From positions 1 through 64,000 of IMG/VR virus record IMGVR_UViG_3300043436_003696: a stretch of 64,000 nucleotides of DNA. One strand, 5' to 3'. Under the pieces are notes generated by a model that was given only the letters and a program-made list of their open reading frames with translations, had not been told where the DNA came from and did not search any database. A program made the translations under genes and the position numbers. Position 1 is the first letter of the stretch; the number at the start of each line of letters is the position of its first letter. Shown piece after piece: positions 37,108 to 44,894 of the stretch. Source of the stretch: a virus.

Positions 37108-37683
37108 TTATTTTAAAGTTAATCCAAATTTTTCTACTATTGATGCACCTTCGATTTGATTACCATCTTCAATAGCTTTTTTAATATTAGTTTTAAGAAT
37201 TACAATAGTTGTTTCTAAATTTCTACCTAGAACATCAGCAACTTTAGCTAAATCTTCTAAAGATAATTTATCTTTAACAGTTACTTGTTTCCATTCATTT
37301 CCAATCAATTCTTCATCAATTTGAACAGATTGTGATTTTCTAGTACTTAATTTAAATGTACCTAATTCTAGTCTCCAAATATCTTTTTTAGAGTCTTTTT
37401 GTCCAAATGTGATTAAAGCATCTAAAATAAATTGTTCTAACCTATCTACTAAATTACTTTTAATTAATTTTAATTTAGAAATTCTTTCAATTTCACTATC
37501 ACAAAATTTAATTTCTGATTCTAATGTTTTTACAATTTTAGAATATTCTTCAATTCTTTCTAAATAGTTTTCTTGTACTATTTTTAGTTCTTGTACTTGA
37601 CCGTCTTCTAAAATACCTTCTTGTTGTTCAGCTAAACTCATTAGTTCTAGCCATTCTTGTTTTATATTATAAATTGGTTTCAT
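37108..37683 (-). CDS. Gp157-like (Siphovirus Gp157 family) protein
   Basis: The 191-aa product has a long N-terminal coiled coil (LEDGQVQELKIVQENYLERIEEYSKIVKTLESEI, residues 26-60) followed by KLIKSNLVDRLEQFILDALITFGQKD and a beta segment LELGTFKLSTRKSQSVQI. This order, helix bundle then 'F-x-h-x-h-R-K-x-x-S-V-x-I', is typical of the Gp157 family found beside phage recombination and replication genes. Its biochemical role is not well known. It overlaps the nuclease-like gene by 17 nt. Confidence 0.7.
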   Translation of the reverse strand: MKPIYNIKQEWLELMSLAEQQEGILEDGQVQELKIVQENYLERIEEYSKIVKTLESEIKFCDSEIERISKLKLIKSNLVDRLEQFILDALITFGQKDSKKDIWRLELGTFKLSTRKSQSVQIDEELIGNEWKQVTVKDKLSLEDLAKVADVLGRNLETTIVILKTNIKKAIEDGNQIEGASIVEKFGLTLK

Positions 37684-38317
37684 TTTTATTTTCTTTTAAA
37701 AAATCTAGTTTTAAATTAATTAATTCTGGTTTTACTATATCAACTGGTTTAATTGATATATTTACAAACTGCTCTAAACTAACAATAGGAAAATGTATTA
37801 TTCTTTGTTGTTTACCAGTATCAGTAAGTAAATATTTTTTAGGTGTGAAAGTATCTTTAAATATATCAGGCACTTTAATTAGATTAACAAATATACTATG
37901 TTTTTGATACATCCATCTTCTATTTAATTGATTAAGTCTAGTCATATTATTTTTATCAAAAGAAGGTTTAATTTCAATAATAGATTTACAACAAGTTTCA
38001 CTATGACGTTCAAATTTAGCTAATAATAAATTTGTATTTATTTTATAATTTGCTCCTAAATGTGGAAATTCATGATAAAATAATTCAAAAGCACTTGGAT
38101 TCCAATTTATTTCAAAATCAGGAGTATATTCAGAACCACTAAGAATAGTTTGTTCTTTTTCTTTAGATTTACTTTTTAGTTTTTCAACATATCTATTAAT
38201 AATTTTTTCACCTAATTCATAACTTTTACATTGATTCCAACTATCTATGTAACCAGCTTGTTCTAATTCCTCACACCACCATGAAAAATATAATTCTTCT
38301 TTACTATCAAATTGCAT
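37667..38317 (-). CDS. PD-(D/E)XK-like endonuclease
   Basis: ATG 38317 is chosen because the longer frame (from 38395) would overlap the primase by 67 nt. The product is 216 aa. FDSKEELYFSWWCEEL at the start, SEYTPDFEINW and CKSIIEIKPSFD form the E...PD...ExK pattern of PD-(D/E)XK nucleases, and the MTRLNQLNRRWMYQKHSIFVNLI helix follows. The family includes resolvases and recombination nucleases. Lying between primase and Gp157-like genes, it probably works in DNA replication or recombination. Confidence 0.65.
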   Translation of the reverse strand: MQFDSKEELYFSWWCEELEQAGYIDSWNQCKSYELGEKIINRYVEKLKSKSKEKEQTILSGSEYTPDFEINWNPSAFELFYHEFPHLGANYKINTNLLLAKFERHSETCCKSIIEIKPSFDKNNMTRLNQLNRRWMYQKHSIFVNLIKVPDIFKDTFTPKKYLLTDTGKQQRIIHFPIVSLEQFVNISIKPVDIVKPELINLKLDFLKENKNETNL

Positions 38318-38328
38318 ATTTTTTTTGT

Positions 38329-39375
38329 TTAAAATGGTAACTCTAGTCCTTTTTTTAATTCTTTTGTTATTTCTACAGCTTCTTGAAAACCACATATTTT
38401 AGCTACATCTGTAATATCTTTAGGCATATTAGATGGATTACAATAAAAAGGAACTCCTAAATTATTAGATTGTGAGTTCATAGCTTCAATACCTGCTTTA
38501 TCATTATTATAATAAAGTACTACGTTTTCATATTTAGATTTAAAAAATTCTATTTTTTCATCAGAAACAGGAGTTGTTTCACTCATAGATGCAACAGATT
38601 CGTAATCTAAATTATACAGTTTCTCTATTTTTTTTAATAGTTTTACATCTTTATAACTAGACGTTAATATAATAGTAGATTTATTATATTTTAATTTAGT
38701 TTCTCCTTGTAAAACAGTTGCATTATTATGTATAAAACGCAATTCACTTTTCTTTTTATCTGCTAAAGGACAATAAACTTTTTTATCTTTGTTAAATATA
38801 TAAACAAACCCTAAATCTTTAGGTGGGTAAAATTTATTACCGTTTAACCAGTAAGTTTTTATACTAAAAACATCATCTTCTAAATCTTCTAAATCTAAAT
38901 AATATTGTTTCCAATATTTTATATCTTGAATAGTAAAATCTCTTTTTTTAACAAGTAATTCTATTTCAGAAGATGTTTTAGCTAATTTTTTAATAGTTTC
39001 AATTGGTAATACATATTTAAAATCTTTATTTTCTTCAGCAGATAATAAGTTAAAATGGTGGGCAATTAAACATAAAGCGTCAAAATAAGTGCAATTATTT
39101 GCTATTTTTTGTACTAATCCTATACAATCATATCCTTTAGAATCTGCCCAATCTCTAAAATTAATCATCACACCTTCTCTTGGATAAGATACATTATTAA
39201 TATATACAGCAAAACTACATGTTGGATTATCATCATCTCTTAAAGGATTACAAAATAATTTACCATCTAGTAAATCTGCAATACTTATTTGTAAATATTT
39301 TTCAAACACTTGTTGTTGTGTTATTTTAGAAAATATAAATTCTTTTGTTATATTTGAAGCTCTAGGTTTTATCAT
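38329..39375 (-). CDS. DnaG-like primase
   Basis: The start is set at ATG 39375 (MIKPRASNITKEF, 348 aa), because the in-frame TTG further upstream lies inside a terminator. The N-terminal part (KLFCNPLRDDDNPTCSFAVY ... VMINFRDWADSKGYDCIGLVQ) resembles the zinc-binding CHC2-type domain, though the zinc ligands are incomplete. The C-terminal part has STIILTSSYKDVKLLKK and VVLYYNNDKAGIEAM, the TOPRIM metal-site pattern (DxDxxG-like, first Asp replaced by Asn). It would make RNA primers for the helicase-polymerase pair encoded nearby. Divergent motifs lower certainty about activity. Confidence 0.75.
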   Translation of the reverse strand: MIKPRASNITKEFIFSKITQQQVFEKYLQISIADLLDGKLFCNPLRDDDNPTCSFAVYINNVSYPREGVMINFRDWADSKGYDCIGLVQKIANNCTYFDALCLIAHHFNLLSAEENKDFKYVLPIETIKKLAKTSSEIELLVKKRDFTIQDIKYWKQYYLDLEDLEDDVFSIKTYWLNGNKFYPPKDLGFVYIFNKDKKVYCPLADKKKSELRFIHNNATVLQGETKLKYNKSTIILTSSYKDVKLLKKIEKLYNLDYESVASMSETTPVSDEKIEFFKSKYENVVLYYNNDKAGIEAMNSQSNNLGVPFYCNPSNMPKDITDVAKICGFQEAVEITKELKKGLELPF

Positions 39376-39388
39376 ATTAGAATAAAAA

Positions 39389-39412
39389 AAGGGCAAGTAT
39401 TAACTTGCCCTT
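39389..39412 (-). terminator. Intrinsic terminator after the 275-aa gene
   Basis: The stem AAGGGCAAGT / ACTTGCCCTT has a short loop and, on the minus strand, is followed by a T run. It sits 9 nt after the stop of the 39422 gene and upstream of the primase. Read-through is needed for primase expression unless another start exists. Confidence 0.8.
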
Positions 39413-39421
39413 ATTGTTAAT

Positions 39422-40249
39422 CTACAAAAAAGCTGATTTTGTAGTTGGTTGTTCTGAATCTGGTGTGTCTACTTCAATTTTTGGATAAAATACTTTTAAT
39501 TCAAACCCTGTAAAAGGTGATTTAGTATCTCCATATTGTTCTTTAAATGCGTTTGCAAATAAAGTTTCTGGGCTTTTAGCAGTTGGTCTACTAAATGCTT
39601 TTCCATAAATTACTTGATAATGCTTACTATTTTTTTCAGTTACGTCTAAATAAACCGTAATTTCATTATTAGGATGTTGTTTTAAATAACCTCTTAATTC
39701 TGTAACATCTGCGTTCATAATTTTAGTAACATCAGCAAAATTACATTCATCATTAGTTGCTAAATTTAACCAATTTCTTACAAAAGAAAGCAACATTTCT
39801 TCTCCTATATAAGCATTATGATATGGCGGTTTAAAGAACCATTTCATTTTAGGGTTGCTTAAAATAGTTTCTTTTGTTCCCCAAGAACATTGACCTAAAG
39901 CATTAACTAATTGAGTTTTACCTGTTTGAGAAACTCTTTCTTTAGGAGCTACTAAAAATTCTATTCTAGTTTTAATAACAACATCTTTTAAAGAACTATC
40001 TTTTTCTTTAGCTTTTGTTGTAGCTTCTAAATGAAAAACTACTTTATTTTGTAAATTACCATCATTTTGTAAATCTAAATCTGTATATTGTGGTTCTTTT
40101 TCTATTTTACCTTCTTCTAATCCTAAAAGTTTTTCTAATTCTGATTTAGAAGGATTAATTGCTACTACTTTCATATTAGCCAATCCTGTAAATTGGTCTA
40201 TTGAATTTAAAACTACTTTGTCACTACTGTTTCCTGATATTCCACTCAT
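39422..40249 (-). CDS. Possible ssDNA-binding / replication accessory protein
   Basis: The 275-aa product is soluble, with a beta-rich middle (VVFHLEATTKAKEKDSSLKDVVIKTRIEFLV) and aromatic-rich segments (MKWFFKPPYHNAYIGEEMLLSFVRNWLNL). The tail SEQPTTKSAFL is short and polar. I recognise no certain family. It is flanked by terminators on both sides, suggesting strong expression, and lies beside primase, helicase and RecA-fold ATPase genes, which would suit an ssDNA-binding or annealing protein. That role is inferred from context only. Confidence 0.45.
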   Translation of the reverse strand: MSGISGNSSDKVVLNSIDQFTGLANMKVVAINPSKSELEKLLGLEEGKIEKEPQYTDLDLQNDGNLQNKVVFHLEATTKAKEKDSSLKDVVIKTRIEFLVAPKERVSQTGKTQLVNALGQCSWGTKETILSNPKMKWFFKPPYHNAYIGEEMLLSFVRNWLNLATNDECNFADVTKIMNADVTELRGYLKQHPNNEITVYLDVTEKNSKHYQVIYGKAFSRPTAKSPETLFANAFKEQYGDTKSPFTGFELKVFYPKIEVDTPDSEQPTTKSAFL

Positions 40250-40291
40250 TTTTATGTTGTTTTATTATTATGTTAATTTTTAAAGATAAAA

Positions 40292-40316
40292 AAAGGAGAT
40301 ATAAAATATCTCCTTT
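40292..40316 (-). terminator. Intrinsic terminator after the 180-aa gene
   Basis: AAAGGAGATA / TATCTCCTTT forms a 10-bp stem with a short loop and a T run on the minus strand, between the 40340 stop and the start at 40249. Confidence 0.85.
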
Positions 40317-40339
40317 TAAGGTTTTTGTTTTTACTATAA

Positions 40340-40882
40340 TTATTCAGCAGAATTACTCATTGCAGTTAATTCGTCTGTAGAAACTTCTGATTTACTTTCT
40401 CTAGGATTGTAAACTTTAGGTTGTACAGATGAAGGTATAATTTTTAAATACGAAACACCTTCGTTTTCACCAATTGATTCTAAATCAAAATACTGACTAC
40501 CTTCAAAAGTAATGTCAAGCATACCTACTTGTTCTAAGTATTTAACTAATACTGGAACGCTTACATTACGTGCTTTATCTTCACCACGTTTAGCAGTTCC
40601 TAAAAAGATTGCATTAGCAGCAGGTACTACAGCAATACCAGCAAAAGTTGGGTTTTCAGCATCATCTACAAATGGTACTGCACCTACTTCTTGAGAAGAT
40701 AATCCAAATTTAGCTAAAGCACCTTCAGTAAATGCAAATTGATTTACTTCTTGTGAACCTGATTTAGTATCTTTTGTGTAATGTGCAAAACGGAAAGCAA
40801 AATTTGATTCACGAGTTGCTCCTTTTGTAGATTTACGTACTGTACCTTTTGTTTCTGCTAATTTAAAGTTTGAAAAATTCAT
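40340..40882 (-). CDS. Highly expressed protein of unknown function, 180 aa
   Basis: The 180-aa product starts MNFSNFKLAETKGTVRKSTKG. It has a basic N-terminus, an Ala/Gly/Val-rich middle (FAGIAVVPAANAIFLGTAKRGEDKARN) and a Ser-rich acidic tail, without membrane segments. No family is recognised. It has its own near-perfect Bacteroidota promoter 43 nt upstream and its own terminator, so it is probably transcribed alone by host RNA polymerase at high level. Codon choice is richer in GCA/GCC and GGT than its neighbours. A nucleic-acid-binding or DNA-coating role is possible but unproven. Confidence 0.65.
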   Translation of the reverse strand: MNFSNFKLAETKGTVRKSTKGATRESNFAFRFAHYTKDTKSGSQEVNQFAFTEGALAKFGLSSQEVGAVPFVDDAENPTFAGIAVVPAANAIFLGTAKRGEDKARNVSVPVLVKYLEQVGMLDITFEGSQYFDLESIGENEGVSYLKIIPSSVQPKVYNPRESKSEVSTDELTAMSNSAE

Positions 40883-40925
40883 GTTGTTTTTTGTTTAATT
40901 GTTTAAAATGTTAAAATTTATGATT

Positions 40926-40956
40926 CAAATATACCTCTTTTAATTTAAATAGTCAA
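40926..40956 (-). promoter_or_regulatory. Host-type Bacteroidota promoter for the 180-aa gene
   Basis: On the minus strand TTG (40956-40954), a 20-nt spacer and TATATTTG (40933-40926) match the primary sigma consensus TTG-N19-21-TAnnTTTG. It reads towards the ATG at 40882. The rest of the 194-nt gap (to 41076) is AT-rich and shows no further clear signal. Confidence 0.8.
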
Positions 40957-41076
40957 GTTTTTTTTATTTTTTTTCTATACTTTTTAGTTCCTTTATAATT
41001 TGTTTTTATAATTACTGACAAGTGCTGCCAATATGACTTAACTATTTATAATTAAAATTAGTATGGTTTTGCTTAA

Positions 41077-41769
41077 TTATTGTTCATTCCAATCTTGAAT
41101 TATCTTATCTGTTATAAGTTGTAAATTGTTTGGAATAAACTCTGTTTCCCACATTCCCATAGGACTTCTTGCTGTATCGTTGGAAGATACTGTTCTTAAT
41201 TGGTATCTAGTAGGGTCTGTATTTTTTTTATCTTCGTCTACATGAGTATAATAAGTATGACTTAATGCACCTTCTATATTATATTTAGTAGCCATTTTAC
41301 CTAATACTTTAAGTCGTTGTCTTAAAATATCTCCTTTTACTTTATAATCTTCTATATGACCTAACATGTAGACAATTAAAGGTGTTTTAGCTGCTCCTGA
41401 AATAGCTTTTAAATTATCTTTAACTTCTTTATAACCAGTTAAAATAGCATAATTCTTTTTTTCTAAATTATACATTTTTCTAGCACCTACAAAAGTTAAA
41501 GGTTTTTTATCTATATTAAAATAAGCTGTTTCATCAGGATTTAAAAAACTTGCACCTACTGTTTTTCCACTACCCTCGTATCCAAGTACTTGAACAGGTA
41601 CTACATTAGGTAAAGATTTAATATAATTATATAAATCTAATAAATCTACACCAAAATCACGCCATTCATCGTAAGTTGCACCTCTATTTTTAGCTTCCAT
41701 TAAAGCTACATGTTGGTCATTCATAATTTGATTTATAGTATCAATAACTACATTTCTAAATTTACTCAT
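41077..41769 (-). CDS. RecA-fold ATPase (Sak4/AAA_24-like)
   Basis: The 230-aa product has a Walker A motif GYEGSGKT at residues 63-70, a Walker B-like strand TPLIVYMLGHIED, and an ALSHTYYTHVDEDKK sensor-like strand, typical of phage AAA_24/Sak4-type ATPases that act in single-strand annealing or recombination. It follows the helicase and a small gene on the same strand. The gene has one of the few strong Shine-Dalgarno sites in the window. Exact class (Sak4 versus other AAA_24) is not certain. Confidence 0.7.
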   Translation of the reverse strand: MSKFRNVVIDTINQIMNDQHVALMEAKNRGATYDEWRDFGVDLLDLYNYIKSLPNVVPVQVLGYEGSGKTVGASFLNPDETAYFNIDKKPLTFVGARKMYNLEKKNYAILTGYKEVKDNLKAISGAAKTPLIVYMLGHIEDYKVKGDILRQRLKVLGKMATKYNIEGALSHTYYTHVDEDKKNTDPTRYQLRTVSSNDTARSPMGMWETEFIPNNLQLITDKIIQDWNEQ

Positions 41770-41991
41770 TTATTTTACCTCCTTAAAATTAAATTCATTT
41801 TTTGTTACACTAGAACCTATTTCAAATACACCTTCATAAACAATAAAAGAAGATTTATCTGTAAATGTAATTTGTATTTTTTTACGTGTTTTAAAACTAT
41901 CTAAAATGTTACCATCATTTTTATTATATTTTTCATGTGTATCATTTTCTATTTTTAAACAGTCTTCTATTTTAAGTATTAAATCATTCAT
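41770..41991 (-). CDS. Hypothetical 73-aa protein
   Basis: The 73-aa product (MNDLILKIEDCLKIEND...) has a helical N-terminus followed by strands IQITFTDKSSFIVYEGVFEIGSS. It overlaps the helicase end by 8 nt and abuts the next gene, whose Shine-Dalgarno is encoded by its last codons. No family is recognised. Confidence 0.55.
   Translation of the reverse strand: MNDLILKIEDCLKIENDTHEKYNKNDGNILDSFKTRKKIQITFTDKSSFIVYEGVFEIGSSVTKNEFNFKEVK
41778..41784 (-). promoter_or_regulatory. Strong Shine-Dalgarno for the RecA-fold ATPase
   Basis: AAGGAGG lies 8 nt before the ATG at 41769, inside the last codons of the upstream 73-aa gene. Most genes here, as usual in Bacteroidota, have only A-rich leaders, so this site stands out. 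Confidence 0.7.
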
Positions 41992-42956
41992 TTATTAGTT
42001 CATTAAACGGTTTACTAAAATCAGGTATTTTTTTATACCATTTTGGATTTTCTTTAAAATCTTCTGATTTTGGTATTTCTTCATAATACCCACATATACC
42101 TAAAAATCTAAATGCTATATAAACACCATCTCTACCACCTCTATTTTTAAGTACAAAAGCAGTTCTAAAACTATCTAATATATCATGACTTTGAGTTTTT
42201 AATTCATAGTCTAAATAATTAGTAATATTGTATCTTTTAGGGTGAAATAATGCTATAACTACATTAGCAGATTCTTGAGTATTACCAGAATCTTTAAAAT
42301 CTGTTAATTGAGGTCGTAACTCTTTAAATTTTTGTCTTTGTATGTCACCTAATTCTCTATTAAATTGACTAATAACTACAGGGCTACATCTATATTTATT
42401 TCTTAATTCTATTAAATGCTCGTCTAATTTATCTATATTAGCTTTTTTCTGTAGTTTTTGTTCCGCTTTTACTAACCCCACATGGTCTACAATTACAATA
42501 ACATATTCATTAATATTATTTGGTTTATAATATTTTATTTTTTTAGGTTTACCTTCAACTATTTTTTCGTATTCTACAAATTTACCGTTTTCATTACAAT
42601 AATTTTCTACTTGTTTTTTAATGCCTGTAGGATTAATAGGAATATCTTCAAATTGTATTTTATCAAACAATTCTTCAAAATATTTTTTGTAACTTAATAC
42701 TAATTTATAATTTTCTTCTGAAAGTTTATTTTTGTCATCGTCTTCATCTTTCATATCCATACCCAAAATGTGTTCTGGGTCTATTTCTATTTTATGGTCT
42801 TGAAAAATTCTATATGATACCCATTTAGCTAATTTACTTTCTAAATCAATTTCAAAAGAATAATAAAATACTTTTAAACTTTCTTTTCTATTATTTTTAA
42901 TTATTTCTTCATACGGATTTAATATAAACATTTCATCAGCTAAAGCAGTTTTACCA
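41984..42956 (-). CDS. DnaB-like replicative helicase, exon 2
   Basis: This exon holds most of the RecA-like helicase domain: GKTALADEMFILNP (end of Walker A), VFYYSFEIDLESKLAKWV (H1a-like), YVIVIVDHVGLVK (Walker B), CSPVVISQFNREL (sensor/H3) and AFVLKNRGGRDGVYIAF (KNR arginine finger). The frame starts at T 42956 after the intron. Joined to exon 1 it gives 372 aa without the DnaB N-terminal domain, a size seen in phage gp4/DnaB-type minimal helicases. It works with the primase and family A polymerase of this block. Confidence 0.85.
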
Positions 42957-44056
42957 CATTTTATTATCTCATAAGTTCTTTATCTTATGATTCTACAGTT
43001 TCGTTATGTTATATCTGTAGTTTAGACTATCTCATCTATTGATTCATTATCAATAGCCGATATTTCGTGGATGAGTTGTATGTCTTTACTATCATCTAGT
43101 CGTTGAACCTCTATACTACTATTTAGACTTTGTATAGTTGGTAACTGATTGTCCTCTTCAGGAGTTTCCAGTTTTAAATCGGTTTTTCGGGGGCAAGTAA
43201 AACTATATCTACTTTTATATAATTTTTTTTTCGATGTTAATATTTGACTTATTGAAGGGCTTGGTAAATTAAAATATATAGAACATTCTTTTATAGAATT
43301 AAATATTAATTTTTCATTTGTTATTAAATCTGTAACTTCTACTATTTTATTTAATTTAGAAACGTCTTTAGGTTTATAAACAATTTTTGATATTATTTTT
43401 TCAGTATCATTACTTAATTTAAACTGATAACCTTTGTTTTGTTTATGTGTACCTAATAAAACCCTATCTATGCCAGACCTTGAAATATTAAGATTCTTAG
43501 AAGCTTCTTCTATAGATTTATAACTAATTATATAATTACCATCTTTATCATATACATCTACAGCTTTATTAACAGGATTTTCATAACCTAATTCATAATT
43601 TTTCTTTAATTTTTTAGAAATAGATTTTTTTATATCTTCTGTTATAATTTTATTTAATTCTCCTTCTCCTCTATCATCAGCGTTAGTTAAATTGTATTTA
43701 CCTTTATATTTATTTATTAAATTTCTTTCAAAAATATGTGATTCTTTCCAACCATCAACAGTTGTTAACAATTTTATTTTTGGTTCTTTTCCTTCTTTTA
43801 ATAAAGATTTTATCCAATTTACTTTATGACTGTATTTTTTATTAGGATAATATTTTTCAAAATATTTAGCTTTAGTTATATGTTCTATTAATCTATATTC
43901 TAATATTTCTTTTTTAGTTCTTCCTATGTAACGTATTTTACACTCATTGTAATCGTAAAGACAATATATTTTAATTTTTTCCATAAAACAAATATACAAA
44001 ATATATATTGATTATTCAGCGCAGAAATAATAAATTTTTAAATTTATTAATATTTT
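42957..44056 (-). ncRNA. Group I intron in the replicative helicase gene
   Basis: This 1100-nt insertion splits the Walker A loop inside codon 49: exon 1 ends ACGGGGGT (T 44057) and exon 2 begins TGGTAAAACT after intron-terminal G 42957, giving TGVGKT. The core is clear: GGTTCAACGACTAGA (R element, 43095-43109), GAGATAGTCTAAAC (S element, around 43021-43036), and GACAATCAG (Q-like) upstream of R. The 3' tail after the ORF contains a CTACAG...CTGTAG hairpin. The GIY-YIG ORF overlaps the R and part of the S region. Confidence 0.9.
43022..43984 (-). CDS. GIY-YIG homing endonuclease in the helicase intron
   Basis: The start is ATG 43984 (MEKIKIYCLYDYNE, 320 aa); the longer frame begins at a TTG. 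The N-terminal nuclease domain has YCLY (residues 7-10), KIRYIGRT (16-23) and ESHIFERNLINKYKGKYNLTN, the GIY-YIG fold pattern with catalytic Arg and Glu. Then come a NUMOD-like DNA-binding stretch (AVDVYDKDGNYIISYKSIEEASKNLNISRSGI) and a second similar repeat (LIFNSIKECSIYFNLPSPSISQIL). The last 40 codons overlap the ribozyme core. Confidence 0.9.
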   Translation of the reverse strand: MEKIKIYCLYDYNECKIRYIGRTKKEILEYRLIEHITKAKYFEKYYPNKKYSHKVNWIKSLLKEGKEPKIKLLTTVDGWKESHIFERNLINKYKGKYNLTNADDRGEGELNKIITEDIKKSISKKLKKNYELGYENPVNKAVDVYDKDGNYIISYKSIEEASKNLNISRSGIDRVLLGTHKQNKGYQFKLSNDTEKIISKIVYKPKDVSKLNKIVEVTDLITNEKLIFNSIKECSIYFNLPSPSISQILTSKKKLYKSRYSFTCPRKTDLKLETPEEDNQLPTIQSLNSSIEVQRLDDSKDIQLIHEISAIDNESIDEIV

Positions 44057-44202
44057 ACCCCCGTTTCAGCACCTACTAAATAATATTTCTTTTTTTGTAA
44101 CCCTCTTAAATATTTATCTAATCTAGGAAAACCCATTGGTATACCAGCATTTAATCCTTTTCTACCATCATCAACGTATCTTATAAAATTGTCATATATC
44201 AT
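44057..44202 (-). CDS. DnaB-like replicative helicase, exon 1
   Basis: This exon encodes 48 codons plus two bases: MIYDNFIRYVDDGRKGLNAG, then GFPRLDKYLRGL and YYLVGAETGV, the strand and P-loop start of a DnaB/RecA-fold helicase. The unspliced frame would stop after three more codons (KY-stop). The start overlaps the preceding gene by ATGA, showing translational coupling. Confidence 0.85.
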
Positions 44203-44873
44203 ATTTGTGTTCCTACATCTTTGTCAGTTTCTTCTAAAGCTAACAGCTCTTCAATATCATTATAAAGTTTACTTTCTAAAGCTTTAACTAATCCAACAGG
44301 ATTTAAAACAGGTACACCACCTTTTTTTGTTTCTGTTAATCTTTTTACATGCTTAAACATTTCAACTATAAATTTATGTTTTAAAATATCTCCTTGTATA
44401 ATACTGTTGTAATATTCATAAAAAGGTTCTTTATCAAAAGGTATTCCTTTTAAATAAGTTCTACTTCCTTTAATTATCATCCAAGATGGATAAGCTTTTA
44501 AAACTTCTTCGGCAGCAATTTCAGGGTCTATATAAACTTTGTTTTTAAACAAAGGAGTTACAATAAGTAAATCTAATAAAACAACATCTTTTAATTTTTT
44601 ATATTCTTTTTTATAACCAGATTGTTTATTTATTACAATTTCTACAGTTTTTTCTATTTCATTATTATTACCGCAATCTTCAACATACCCTAAATTTTCT
44701 AGTTTTAAAATATCCATATAATCTATTCCATCATGTTTTTCTATATAGTTATAAAACAATTCTTTTTTATATTTAAAGTTTTGTTCTAAAAGCATTATAC
44801 ATATCCATGCTTGATTAGGCGTAATATTTAATTCTTTTAATATATTATTTGTTCTTTTAAAATCATAGAACAT
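44199..44873 (-). CDS. Probable replication-associated protein, 224 aa
   Basis: The 224-aa product has an N-terminal helical region that resembles a winged-helix arrangement (NNILKELNITPNQAWICIMLLEQNF ... DYMDILKLENLGYVEDCG), then charged helices and KHVKRLTETKKGGVP near the C-terminus. It ends with ATGA overlap onto the helicase start. The pairing suggests a helicase loader or replication initiation factor, but there is no firm motif. Confidence 0.5.
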   Translation of the reverse strand: MFYDFKRTNNILKELNITPNQAWICIMLLEQNFKYKKELFYNYIEKHDGIDYMDILKLENLGYVEDCGNNNEIEKTVEIVINKQSGYKKEYKKLKDVVLLDLLIVTPLFKNKVYIDPEIAAEEVLKAYPSWMIIKGSRTYLKGIPFDKEPFYEYYNSIIQGDILKHKFIVEMFKHVKRLTETKKGGVPVLNPVGLVKALESKLYNDIEELLALEETDKDVGTQI

Positions 44874-44876
44874 AAA

Positions 44877-44883
44877 CCTCCTT
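44877..44883 (-). promoter_or_regulatory. Shine-Dalgarno-like AAGGAGG before the 224-aa gene
   Basis: AAGGAGG ends 3 nt before ATG 44873, closer than the usual optimum. It lies in the short gap after the SF2 helicase gene. Confidence 0.5.
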
Positions 44884-44894
44884 ATTTTATATTG

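Noticed and set aside
41020-41045. Possible sigma-54-type or operator site (TTGGCAGCACTTGTCAG on the minus strand)
   Set aside because: The GC element of a -24/-12 promoter is not matched, and the next start is better explained by the promoter at 40926.
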